NCBI RefSeq assembly: GCF_004295345.1
Contig: NZ_CP036200.1
Span: forward strand, 3,659,501-3,723,500
Direction of reading: 5' to 3'
Length of the DNA stretch: 64,000 nt
Source: Shewanella maritima
Lineage (GTDB): Bacteria; Pseudomonadota; Gammaproteobacteria; Enterobacterales; Shewanellaceae
Below, piece by piece: positions 55,861 to 64,000 of this stretch. The notes under the pieces were generated by a model. It made no database searches. It had not been told where the DNA came from and saw only the letters and a program-made list of their open reading frames with translations. Position 1 is the first letter of the stretch; each line of letters begins with the position of its first letter. The translations under genes were made by a program, and so were the position numbers.

Positions 55861-56517
55861 CTAGAACACCATCTCAGGTACGTTGTCTGGTACTACTAGC
55901 TTGCCTGCTGTTTTGGCTTTGATTTCTTCAACGCTCACACCTGGTGCGCGCTCAAGTAGATGGAATGCACCGTCTTTAATTTCTAAAAACGCCAGGTCTG
56001 TCATCACACGTTTGATACAGCCGAAACCTGTGAGTGGTAACTCACACTGTGGCAGTAGCTTAGAGTTACCTTTCTTGTCGGCATGCATCATGGTGACAAT
56101 GATGTTGTCTGCGCCCGCAACCAAATCCATTGCACCGCCCATGCCTTTAATTAGCTTGCCTGGGATCATCCATGAGGCGATTGAGCCATTTACGTCGACT
56201 TCAAATGCGCCCAGCACGGTTAGATCAACATGACCGCCGCGGATCATGGCAAAGCTCTCTGCCGATGAGAAAAATGATGCGCCATCTACCGCTGTTACGG
56301 TTTGCTTACCTGCATTAATGAGGTCTGCATCAATGGTGTCTTCGGTTGGGAATTCGCCCATACCCAGTAAACCATTTTCTGATTGCAGCATAACGTTCAT
56401 GCCCTCTGGTACATAGTTAGCCACAAGCGTTGGAATACCAATACCTAGGTTAACGTAGTAACCGTCTTGCAGCTCTTTTGCTACACGTTGAGCAAGTTGT
56501 TCTCTTGTAAGTGCCAT
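55861..56517 (-). CDS. 3-oxoacid CoA-transferase subunit B
   Basis: A 218-residue subunit. GYYVNLGIGIPTLVANYVPEGM and SENGLLGMG (catalytic glutamate that forms the CoA thioester) identify a family I CoA-transferase B subunit. With subunit A, 13 bases upstream in the transcript, it would transfer CoA from succinyl-CoA or another donor to acetoacetate. As last gene of the liu unit it activates the acetoacetate made by the lyase. Named scoB, atoA or liuG in different species. Confidence 0.92.
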   Translation of the reverse strand: MALTREQLAQRVAKELQDGYYVNLGIGIPTLVANYVPEGMNVMLQSENGLLGMGEFPTEDTIDADLINAGKQTVTAVDGASFFSSAESFAMIRGGHVDLTVLGAFEVDVNGSIASWMIPGKLIKGMGGAMDLVAGADNIIVTMMHADKKGNSKLLPQCELPLTGFGCIKRVMTDLAFLEIKDGAFHLLERAPGVSVEEIKAKTAGKLVVPDNVPEMVF

Positions 56518-56530
56518 GTGCTTGCTCTCC

Positions 56531-57235
56531 TTATTCTGCTGCTTTTACGGTGCGTTGTTCGATGCGTTTTTCAAAGTTGGCTTTGATTAAACGGTCAACG
56601 TAAATGCCCGGTGTGTGGATATGATTAGGGTCTAACTCACCCGGCTGAACAATTTCTTCCACTTCAACTACTGTGATTTTACCGGCGGTGGCCATCATAG
56701 GGTTAAAGTTGGCGGCGGTTTTACGAAATACCAGATTACCCATGGTATCGGCTTTCCAGGCTCTGACTAGCGCAAAATCAGCGGTTAGTGACTCTTCAAG
56801 AACATAGTTACGGCCTTTGATTTCGCGAGTTTCTTTACCTTCAGCGACCGGTGTACCGTAGCCTGTAGCGGTGAAGAAGGCGGGAATACCAGCGCCGCCA
56901 GCACGGATTTTCTCAGCGAGTGTACCTTGAGGCGTTAAAATCACGTTGAGCTCACCCGATAGCATTTGCTGTTCAAAGGTGGCGTTCTCACCTACATACG
57001 AGGCGATCATGGTTGAGATCTGACGCTGTTGTAGCAGCAAACCTAAGCCAAAATCATCAACACCAGCATTGTTTGAGATAGCGGTTAGTCCACTTACGCC
57101 CATGGTCACCATGTGGTTGATTAAGCCTTCTGGGATACCGCATAAACCAAATCCACCTACCATGATGGTCATGTCGTTACTTAAGCCTGCTAAGGCTTCC
57201 TCATAGGAGTGGACTACCTTGTTGAATCCAGCCAT
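56531..57235 (-). CDS. 3-oxoacid CoA-transferase subunit A
   Basis: A 234-residue subunit. [17 protein letters not shown] and [14 protein letters not shown] are the family I subunit A motifs. The start at 57235 ([15 protein letters not shown]) is chosen for AAGGA upstream and for family length over a frame that opens 15 codons earlier. It pairs with the B subunit next door. Named scoA, atoD or liuF in different species. Confidence 0.92.
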   Translation of the reverse strand: MAGFNKVVHSYEEALAGLSNDMTIMVGGFGLCGIPEGLINHMVTMGVSGLTAISNNAGVDDFGLGLLLQQRQISTMIASYVGENATFEQQMLSGELNVILTPQGTLAEKIRAGGAGIPAFFTATGYGTPVAEGKETREIKGRNYVLEESLTADFALVRAWKADTMGNLVFRKTAANFNPMMATAGKITVVEVEEIVQPGELDPNHIHTPGIYVDRLIKANFEKRIEQRTVKAAE

Positions 57236-57309
57236 GTGTTTATCCTTTTCTTTTGTTTTCATTACTCGCAAAAACGGCAAGTAACGGCAAATTGTTTGTG
57301 CTTTCAGAT

Positions 57310-58197
57310 CTAGAGTAGGGCGTTAGCGACTTTCGAGCCGTTTGCTCTACCAAGAACCTGACTAATAGCGTGACCTGCTTTAGCGAGTTTTGTCAGGTCG
57401 ATACCTGTTTCTATGCCCATGCCATTAAGCATATAAACCACATCTTCGGTGGCAAGATTGCCTGAGGCCCCTTTAGCGTAAGGGCAGCCACCCAGTCCTG
57501 CTACCGATGCGTCAATGACGCTGACACCGGTTTCTAAACAAGCAAGAATATTGGCAAGCGCTTGACCATAGGTGTCGTGAAAGTGCAGCGCAAGCTTATC
57601 TACAGGTACCTGTTTTGCCACAGTTTCCACCATTCTACGGGCCTTTACTGGCGTGCCAACGCCTATGGTGTCGCCGAGTGATATTTCGTAACAGCCCATG
57701 TTGTAAAGGATGGCAGACACGCGAGCCACTTCAGCTACATCTATGTCGCCCTCGTACGGGCAGCCAAGCACACAAGACACATAACCTCGCACTGGAATAT
57801 TTAGCGATTTTGCTTTTTCCATCAAAGGGATAAAGCGCTCGATTGATTCTTCAATCGAGCAGTTAATATTCTTCTGGCTAAAGCTTTGTGAAGCGGCACC
57901 AAATATTGCCACCTCATCAACGCCTGCATCGAGGGCAAGCTCGAAACCTTTTAAATTTGGTGTTAGGGCGCTGTATTTCACGCCTTGTTTGCGTGTAATT
58001 GACTTGATGACCTCGCTAGAGTCAGCCATTTGTGGCACCCATTTAGGTGACACAAAGCTGCCGGCTTCGATGCGGTTAATACCAGCATCGGCTAGATTTT
58101 CAATCAGCTGTACTTTGGCGTTACTCGATACGGGCACTTCATTTTGCAGACCGTCACGGGCGCCAACTTCAAAGATACTGACTTTATTTGGCAACAT
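57310..58197 (-). CDS. mvaB: Hydroxymethylglutaryl-CoA lyase
   Basis: A 295-residue TIM-barrel lyase. [24 protein letters not shown] and the signature [19 protein letters not shown] (with the catalytic Cys) identify it. It cleaves HMG-CoA to acetoacetate and acetyl-CoA, the last step of leucine breakdown. It lies immediately after liuD (TAA-ATG with no gap). Also called liuE. Confidence 0.95.
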   Translation of the reverse strand: MLPNKVSIFEVGARDGLQNEVPVSSNAKVQLIENLADAGINRIEAGSFVSPKWVPQMADSSEVIKSITRKQGVKYSALTPNLKGFELALDAGVDEVAIFGAASQSFSQKNINCSIEESIERFIPLMEKAKSLNIPVRGYVSCVLGCPYEGDIDVAEVARVSAILYNMGCYEISLGDTIGVGTPVKARRMVETVAKQVPVDKLALHFHDTYGQALANILACLETGVSVIDASVAGLGGCPYAKGASGNLATEDVVYMLNGMGIETGIDLTKLAKAGHAISQVLGRANGSKVANALL

Positions 58198-60222
58198 TTA
58201 GCTTTCCTCGGCGTTTGGTGTCACATCCAGTAGCTGCGCACCATCAGAGACTAACTCGCCACTTTGAAAGTAAAACTCGCTTACCGTGCCGTCGTAGGGC
58301 GCTTCGATGGTGTATTCCATCTTCATGGCTTCCATTACCAGCAGACCTTGGCCTTCGGTAACGCTATCTCCCACTTGAACTAAATGGGTGACGACAGTGC
58401 CATTCATTGGCGCTTTGAGCTTTTCTGCGCTGTCGACGGTATCTTGAGTGAGCTCAGCTACTACAGATTTAAACTGATAGCTGCCAGATGCTAAAAACAG
58501 AGTTAGCTCGTCAATCTGCTCGTTTTGTTGAGTAGAGACTGCCACTTTCATCTTGTGACCGTTTATTTCGCCGTGGAGCATGCCATCAACAATCTCGCCG
58601 CTTAGTTTCAACGCTTGACCATTTAAGCCAAGGTGAAGGGCATGGCCGAGATCGGTTAACACTAAATCGTGCTGATTATGGTTATCTTGTGCATCAAGTA
58701 ACGACACATAATGCACTGCAGCGCTGTTGAGTCTAAACCCACTGACTTGATTCCAAGGTGAGTATGGGTCGTGGCTATTTATCGCATTTAGTTTGGCAAC
58801 TTGCTGGCGCTTTAACACCTGGTACAAGGCGGCTAGGGCAATCGCGTTGTCAGCTTCGTTATGAACTTGACCAATCAAGGTGTCGCCGTAACGGTCAATA
58901 AAGTCGGTGCTAAAGTCTGCATCAACAAATGCTTGATGCTCAGCGATGTTAGTCAGAAACTCGATGTTATGTTTAAGGCCGCTGATTTGATATTCGCTTA
59001 GTGAGTGGCTTAGGCGCTGTAATGCGCGCGGGCGCGACTCATCCCAAACGATCAATTTAGCGATCATCGGGTCGTAAAAGTTACTGATGACATCGTTTTC
59101 ACGAATGCCGCTGTCGATGCGCACATAGCGGTTTTGATCAGGCTCGCGCAAATAGTTGAGCTTACCTGAAGCTGGTAAGAACTCGTTATGAGGGTCTTCA
59201 GCGTAAATACGAGCTTCAAATGAGTGACCATGAATGGTGACTTCATCTTGCTTTAGCGGTAGCTCACCGCCACTAGCCACAACCAGTTGCCACTTAACCA
59301 GATCTTGACCTGTGACCAGCTCTGTAACCGGGTGCTCTACCTGCAGGCGGGTGTTCATTTCCATGAAGTAGAAGCTATCGTCAGTATCTAACAAGAACTC
59401 GACTGTGCCTGCACCTTCATAGTTAATCGCTTTAGCAGCTGCGACTGCAGCTTCACCCATTTGCTTGCGCAGTGCGTCGCTTAAACCTGGCGCAGGCGCT
59501 TCCTCAACTACCTTTTGGTGACGGCGCTGAATAGAGCAGTCGCGATCAGACAGATAAATGGTATTGCCAGCTTTGTCGGCAAACACTTGAACTTCAACAT
59601 GGCGAGGCTGGCGCAGGTAGCGCTCCATCAATAGTTTATCGTTACCAAATGATGATGCAGCTTCACGGCGAGCCGAGTTAATTGCATCTAGCACTTCACC
59701 TTGGCTTTCGACAATACGCATGCCTTTACCGCCGCCACCAAAGGCCGCTTTAATCAGCATTGGGAAGCCAACTTTTTCAGCCTCTGCGAGTAATACTGCA
59801 TCGCTTTGGTCATCACCGTGATAACCAGGCACTAGCGGTACATTGGCGTTGCCCATGATTTCTTTAGCAGCACTTTTGCTACCCATTGCATCGATAGCAT
59901 CGCTACTTGGGCCAATAAACTCGATGCCATTTTGCTCACACAGAGAGGCAAACTCAGCATTTTCAGACAAGAAACCATAACCCGGGTGGATGGCTTGCGC
60001 GCCTGACTGTTTGGCGATTTCAATAATGACGTCGCCTTTGAGGTAAGACTCAGCTGGGGCACTGCCACCTAGATAAAATGATTCATCGGCCATGGCAACA
60101 TGGCGGGCATCTCGGTCTGCATCTGAATATAGGGCAACGGTGCGAATGCCCATTTTGTTGGCAGTTTGAATAATACGGCAGGCAATTTCACCGCGGTTAG
60201 CAATAAGGATTTTGGTAAACAT
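58198..60222 (-). CDS. liuD: Methylcrotonyl-CoA carboxylase, biotin-containing alpha subunit
   Basis: A 674-residue biotin-dependent carboxylase subunit. The biotin carboxylase domain begins MFTKILIANRGEIACRIIQTA and has the ATP loop GGGGKGMRIV; the C-terminal carrier domain has the biotinylated lysine in EAMKMEY. It carries out ATP-dependent carboxylation of biotin for the beta subunit (liuB). Its ATG overlaps the liuC stop by one base (TAATG), so translation is coupled. Confidence 0.95.
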   Translation of the reverse strand: MFTKILIANRGEIACRIIQTANKMGIRTVALYSDADRDARHVAMADESFYLGGSAPAESYLKGDVIIEIAKQSGAQAIHPGYGFLSENAEFASLCEQNGIEFIGPSSDAIDAMGSKSAAKEIMGNANVPLVPGYHGDDQSDAVLLAEAEKVGFPMLIKAAFGGGGKGMRIVESQGEVLDAINSARREAASSFGNDKLLMERYLRQPRHVEVQVFADKAGNTIYLSDRDCSIQRRHQKVVEEAPAPGLSDALRKQMGEAAVAAAKAINYEGAGTVEFLLDTDDSFYFMEMNTRLQVEHPVTELVTGQDLVKWQLVVASGGELPLKQDEVTIHGHSFEARIYAEDPHNEFLPASGKLNYLREPDQNRYVRIDSGIRENDVISNFYDPMIAKLIVWDESRPRALQRLSHSLSEYQISGLKHNIEFLTNIAEHQAFVDADFSTDFIDRYGDTLIGQVHNEADNAIALAALYQVLKRQQVAKLNAINSHDPYSPWNQVSGFRLNSAAVHYVSLLDAQDNHNQHDLVLTDLGHALHLGLNGQALKLSGEIVDGMLHGEINGHKMKVAVSTQQNEQIDELTLFLASGSYQFKSVVAELTQDTVDSAEKLKAPMNGTVVTHLVQVGDSVTEGQGLLVMEAMKMEYTIEAPYDGTVSEFYFQSGELVSDGAQLLDVTPNAEES

Positions 60223-61043
60223 TATTTGGCTCCTTGCGGCTTATTGCCTGATAGCTGCCAGTTTGGCATACGCTTTTCAAAGAATGCATTGAGACCTTCC
60301 TGGCCTTCATCTGAGACGCGGATTTTGGCGATTTGCTCACTGGTGTAATTAAGTGTGTTTTGGTCGATAACGCCATCTTCAAGTTTGGCAACCAGGGTTT
60401 TCACCCACGCCATGCCTTGTGGACTATTTGCTTTAAAGGCGTCGATAAAGGGTTTAGCTGCCGCTTCTAGGTCATCATTAATCTCATGGATAACTTGATG
60501 GCTTAGTGCGGTTTGTGCGTCAAAGCGCTCAGCTGTGAGCATATAGCGGCGAGCTTGACGATTACCCATGGCGCGCACCACGTAAGGGCTGATCACAGCG
60601 GGAATAAGTCCGAGTTTAACTTCGCTTAAACAAAAGCTGGCGCGGCTATTAGCAATAGCGATATCGCAGCAGCAAATAAGCCCTAGTGCACCGCCAAATG
60701 CGGCGCCGTTAACCAGTGCAATTGTTGGCTTGGGAAATTTATCTAGTACATGCATGAGTTTAGCAAGCTGATTGGCATCGCTAAGATTTTGCTCAAAGTC
60801 CATTTGCGCTTGTTTGCGCATCCAGTTGAGATCGGCCCCGGCGCTAAAGTTTTTGCCATTAGCTTTTAGCATTAGCATTTGGCAGGCATCATCAGCGGCG
60901 AATGCTTCAATGGCTGTAATCATCTCAGCGATCATGACTTCATCAAAGGCGTTGTGCTTTTCAGCGCGGTCGAGAATTAACTCACCAACCCCTTGATTTA
61001 GCTGACACTCAATATGCTCAAAGCTTGGATTTATTTTTGTCAT
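60222..61043 (-). CDS. liuC: 3-methylglutaconyl-CoA hydratase (enoyl-CoA hydratase family)
   Basis: A 273-residue crotonase. NGKNFSAGADLNWMR is the oxyanion-hole region and VNGAAFGGALGLICCCDIAIA the active-site helix. It hydrates methylglutaconyl-CoA to HMG-CoA in leucine degradation; assignment to this substrate rests on its place between liuB and liuD. The ATG at 61043 has GAGGA eight bases upstream; a longer frame exists but overlaps liuB. Confidence 0.92.
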   Translation of the reverse strand: MTKINPSFEHIECQLNQGVGELILDRAEKHNAFDEVMIAEMITAIEAFAADDACQMLMLKANGKNFSAGADLNWMRKQAQMDFEQNLSDANQLAKLMHVLDKFPKPTIALVNGAAFGGALGLICCCDIAIANSRASFCLSEVKLGLIPAVISPYVVRAMGNRQARRYMLTAERFDAQTALSHQVIHEINDDLEAAAKPFIDAFKANSPQGMAWVKTLVAKLEDGVIDQNTLNYTSEQIAKIRVSDEGQEGLNAFFEKRMPNWQLSGNKPQGAK

Positions 61044-61059
61044 AGTTGTCATCCTCAGC

Positions 61060-62667
61060 TTACATGCGGAACACACCAAACTTGGTGTCTTCAATTGGGG
61101 CATTAAGTGCGGCAGATAAAGCCAAACCTACAACGTCACGGGTTTGTGCTGGGTCGATGATGCCATCGTCCCACAAACGTGCGCTGGCATGATATGGGTG
61201 GCCTTCTTTGTCGTATTGCTCAACAATTGGCGCGCGGAATTTGGCTTCATCTTCGCTTGACCAGTCCTGACCTTTGCGTGCTAAACCGTCACGGCGTACG
61301 GTTGCAAGTACGCCAGCGGCTTGCTCGCCGCCCATGACTGAGATTCGAGCATTTGGCCACATCCACATCATGGTAGGGTCGAATGCGCGGCCACACATAC
61401 CATAGTTACCTGCGCCATAACTGCCACCAATAATGACGGTAAATTTAGGCACGCTGGCACAAGAAACTGCGGTCACCATCTTAGCGCCGTGCTTGGCAAT
61501 GCCTTCATGCTCGTATTTTTTACCCACCATAAAACCGGTGATATTTTGCAAGAACAATAGCGGCACTTTGCGCTGACAACATAGCTCGATAAAGTGAGCG
61601 CCTTTTTGTGCCGACTCTGAGAACAAGATGCCATTGTTAGCGACAATACCCACTGGATAGCCATGAATACGTGCAAACCCACAAACCAGAGTGTTGCCAT
61701 AGTTGGCTTTAAACTCATCAAAGTCTGAGTCGTCAACTAGGCGGGCAATGACTTCTTTAACATCAAACGGTTTCTTTAAGTCAGTGCCAACAATGCCGTA
61801 TAGCTCGTTGATGTCATACTTTGGTGGTTTTACTGCACTAAGCTGCGCCGCAATTTGTTTTTGATGATTTAGGCGGGCAATCGATTTACGCGCAAGCTCA
61901 AGTGCGTGCTCGTCATTTTGCGCCATGTGATCGGCAACACCTGAAATCTTGGTATGTACCTCTGCGCCGCCAAGCTCTTCTGCTGATACTTCTTCACCAG
62001 TTGCAGCCTTAACAAGTGGCGGCCCAGCTAAGAAGATGGTGCCTTGCTCTTTCACAATAATTGACTCGTCTGCCATCGCTGGTACGTATGCGCCACCTGC
62101 GGTGCAAAGTCCCATAACCACAGCCACCTGCGGAATACCTTTAGCCGACATTTGCGCCTGATTAAAGAAGATACGACCAAAATGATCTCTATCTGGGAAT
62201 ACTTCATCTTGGCGTGGCAAGTTAGCGCCGCCTGAGTCCACCAGATAAATACAAGGAAGATGACAGCGATGCGCAATATCTTGCGCGCGCAGGTGTTTTT
62301 TCACAGTCAGTGGATAGTAGGTGCCGCCTTTTACGGTCGCATCGTTTGCGATAATCATGCACTCAACGCCGCTAACACGGCCGATACCCGCAATTACACC
62401 TGCTGCTGGGACTGCCTCGTCGTACACTTCAAATGCAGCGAATTGTGAGATTTCTAAAAATGGCGAGCCAGCATCAAGCAGCTTTTCTACGCGCTGGCGT
62501 GGTAGCAGCTTGCCACGAGACAAATGGCGCTCGCAGGCAACGGGGCCACCACCTTGTTCGATTTGGCTGAGTTTTAGTTTTAGGTCATCGACAAGTGCAA
62601 CCATGCCATCAGACTTGGCTTTAAACTCATCACTGCGGGCATTAATACGGCTAGTTAATTGCGTCAC
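61060..62667 (-). CDS. liuB: Methylcrotonyl-CoA carboxylase beta subunit
   Basis: A 535-residue carboxyltransferase subunit. [41 protein letters not shown] and [18 protein letters not shown] are features of the MCC beta group (not propionyl-CoA carboxylase). It carboxylates 3-methylcrotonyl-CoA with biotin from liuD. It starts 243 bases after the liuA stop, the largest gap in the operon. Confidence 0.95.
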   Translation of the reverse strand: MTQLTSRINARSDEFKAKSDGMVALVDDLKLKLSQIEQGGGPVACERHLSRGKLLPRQRVEKLLDAGSPFLEISQFAAFEVYDEAVPAAGVIAGIGRVSGVECMIIANDATVKGGTYYPLTVKKHLRAQDIAHRCHLPCIYLVDSGGANLPRQDEVFPDRDHFGRIFFNQAQMSAKGIPQVAVVMGLCTAGGAYVPAMADESIIVKEQGTIFLAGPPLVKAATGEEVSAEELGGAEVHTKISGVADHMAQNDEHALELARKSIARLNHQKQIAAQLSAVKPPKYDINELYGIVGTDLKKPFDVKEVIARLVDDSDFDEFKANYGNTLVCGFARIHGYPVGIVANNGILFSESAQKGAHFIELCCQRKVPLLFLQNITGFMVGKKYEHEGIAKHGAKMVTAVSCASVPKFTVIIGGSYGAGNYGMCGRAFDPTMMWMWPNARISVMGGEQAAGVLATVRRDGLARKGQDWSSEDEAKFRAPIVEQYDKEGHPYHASARLWDDGIIDPAQTRDVVGLALSAALNAPIEDTKFGVFRM

Positions 62668-62909
62668 AACTCATATCCTTTATGAAGCAAGTGCTGCGAG
62701 CACGTGACCAAGTGGAAAGGGGAAGTCCTAGTCACGCGCCGCATTGCACTTATATGTGGCTAATGCAGTATGTGGCAGCGGTTACCGCTGCTTCTATTTA
62801 TTGGTTTTGAATTAGTACTTGTATTGGTACTTCTATTTGTACTAATTGGGGCACTCATTTCACGTGCATCCTAACAAGTGCATGTGAACGAGTGCCTGGT
62901 TCTATGCGC
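62668..62909 (-). other. liuA-liuB intercistronic gap with hairpin and short tandem repeat
   Basis: Three 12-base units beginning GTACT (62815-62850) adjoin a long hairpin at 62850-62896: GGCACTC / GAGTGCC outside, TTCAC / GTGAA and TGCA / TGCA inside. No T run follows on the minus strand, so this is not a normal terminator; it could be an RNA-processing or stability element. Confidence 0.65.
62815..62850. repeat. Imperfect 12-bp tandem repeat, three units
   Basis: GTACTTGTATTG, GTACTTCTATTT and GTACTAATTGGG follow one another without gap. Confidence 0.6.
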
Positions 62910-64000
62910 TTACTTAGATTCGTTAAATAGCTCTCGGCCAATCAGCATACGGCGAATTTCTGATGTGCCTGCGCCAATTTCATAAAGCTTGGCATCACGC
63001 AATAGGCGCCCTGTAGCGTACTCATTGATGTAGCCATTACCGCCTAATAGCTGAATAGCATCGAGCGCCATTTTGGTGGCTAGCTCTGCGCTGTATAAAA
63101 TGGCGCCAGCAGCGTCTTTACGGGTGGTTTCACCGCGGTCACATGCTTGAGCTACGTTGTAAACATAGGCTTTAGCTGCATTCATACCCGTGTACATGTC
63201 AGCGAGTTTGCCTTGTACCAGTTGGAATTGACCAATAGATTTACCGAACTGCTCACGCTCATGAATGTATGGCACGACTATGTCCATACAAGCATTCATA
63301 ATGCCTAGCGGACCACCAGACAGCACAACGCGCTCATAATCTAAGCCGCTCATCAGCACTTTAACGCCATTGTTTAGGCCGCCTAGAATGTTCTCTTCTG
63401 GTACTTCACAATCTTCAAATACCAGCTCACAGGTGTTTGAGCCGCGCATGCCGAGCTTGTCTAGCTTTTGCGCTGTGCTAAAGCCTTTAAAGGTTTTCTC
63501 AATAATGAATGCGGTTATGCCGTGTGGGCCTTTGTCGAGGTCGGTTTTGGCGTAAACAACCAGGGTATCGGCATCAGGACCGTTAGTGATCCACATTTTG
63601 TTGCCATTTAGAATGTATTTGTCGCCTTGTTTGCGGGCAAATAACTTCATTGATACCACATCAGAACCCGCATTAGGCTCGCTCATCGCAAGTGCGCCAA
63701 TATGCTCACCGCTAATAAGTTTTGGTAGGTACTTGGCTCTTTGCTCGTCGTTGCCGTTGCGGTTAATTTGGTTTACACATAGATTTGAGTGGGCGCCATA
63801 GCTTAGGCCGATAGAAGCAGAAGCCCGTGAAACTTCTTCCATAGCGACAACATGCGCTAAGTAGCCCATGCCTGCTCCGCCAAACTCTTCTGGGACAGTC
63901 ACACCAAGCAAGCCCATTTCACCTAGCTTTGGCCACATGTGATTCGGAAAGGCATTTTGCTGGTCAACTTGCTCTGCAATTGGCGCGATTTCGTTGCTAG
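62910..64000 (-). CDS. liuA: Isovaleryl-CoA dehydrogenase, 5' end outside the window
   Basis: The frame continues through the right edge of the window, so the first 20-30 residues are missing; 362 residues are seen here. From the edge it reads [20 protein letters not shown], then [54 protein letters not shown] and [18 protein letters not shown], and [32 protein letters not shown]. These are acyl-CoA dehydrogenase motifs; the SYGAHSNLC stretch and the genes that follow mark it as isovaleryl-CoA dehydrogenase. It oxidises isovaleryl-CoA with FAD and passes electrons to ETF. It is first, or near first, in the liu unit. Confidence 0.94.
   Translation of the reverse strand, partial: SNEIAPIAEQVDQQNAFPNHMWPKLGEMGLLGVTVPEEFGGAGMGYLAHVVAMEEVSRASASIGLSYGAHSNLCVNQINRNGNDEQRAKYLPKLISGEHIGALAMSEPNAGSDVVSMKLFARKQGDKYILNGNKMWITNGPDADTLVVYAKTDLDKGPHGITAFIIEKTFKGFSTAQKLDKLGMRGSNTCELVFEDCEVPEENILGGLNNGVKVLMSGLDYERVVLSGGPLGIMNACMDIVVPYIHEREQFGKSIGQFQLVQGKLADMYTGMNAAKAYVYNVAQACDRGETTRKDAAGAILYSAELATKMALDAIQLLGGNGYINEYATGRLLRDAKLYEIGAGTSEIRRMLIGRELFNESK

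Overview
The window looks like chromosomal core sequence of a marine gammaproteobacterium of the order Alteromonadales, most likely a Shewanella. The reasons are the raiA-pheL-pheA / aroF-tyrA arrangement, a DUF3545 protein, a large PheA with an extra C-terminal domain, soluble and membrane cytochromes next to each other, a liu (leucine/isovalerate) operon, and a LacI - TonB receptor - tryptophan-halogenase - SapC cluster. No tRNA, rRNA, CRISPR array, prophage or transposase gene was seen. The only mobile-looking DNA is two short non-coding elements with terminal inverted repeats.

Layout: (1) 1-1.3 kb, end of rimM, trmD and rplS (ribosome/tRNA maturation operon). (2) 1.5-7.3 kb, aromatic amino acid block: aroF-tyrA (+), a small membrane protein, then convergent pheA (-) with its phenylalanine-rich leader peptide and attenuator, and raiA (-). 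(3) 7.7-10.8 kb, a b-type cytochrome convergent with a cytochrome c', trpR, a small membrane protein and slyD. (4) 11.3-16.3 kb, thrL-thrABC with a Thr/Ile leader peptide and attenuator. (5) 16.4-26.7 kb, a hemerythrin-like protein, DUF3545, tal-pgi, an OmpA-type porin, a phosphoketolase standing alone, a 293-bp MITE-like element, and a sodium:alanine/glycine symporter. (6) 26.8-37.7 kb, yaaA, an M28 lipoprotein peptidase, a YgaV/SqrR-like ArsR regulator, rpsT (TTG start), then murJ and the ribF-ileS-lspA-fkpB-ispH group. (7) 38.0-45.3 kb, minor type IV pilin operon pilV-pilW-pilX-pilY1-pilE (+), with pilX broken by a one-base frameshift, facing two FimT/GspH-like pseudopilin genes (-). (8) 45.5-52.7 kb, glnB, then a LacI regulator divergent from a TonB receptor, halogenase-like flavoprotein and SapC protein, with a clear palindromic operator. 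(9) 52.8-55.8 kb, an exported C_GCAxxG protein with two c-heme motifs plus a lipoprotein (-), divergent from a ToxR/ToxS-like membrane regulator pair (+), with a perfect-consensus CRP site between them. (10) 55.9-64 kb, liuA (cut by the window edge)-liuB-liuC-liuD-HMG-CoA lyase-CoA transferase A and B (-).

How they work together: much of the window is amino acid metabolism under classic leader-peptide control (Phe and Thr/Ile), plus leucine breakdown to acetoacetate and acetyl-CoA. The least explained parts are the degenerate DAHP-synthase-like domain fused to PheA, the frameshifted pilX inside an otherwise intact operon, and the 52.8-55.8 kb redox-protein/membrane-regulator locus. All family calls rest on reading the sequences by eye; no database search was possible.
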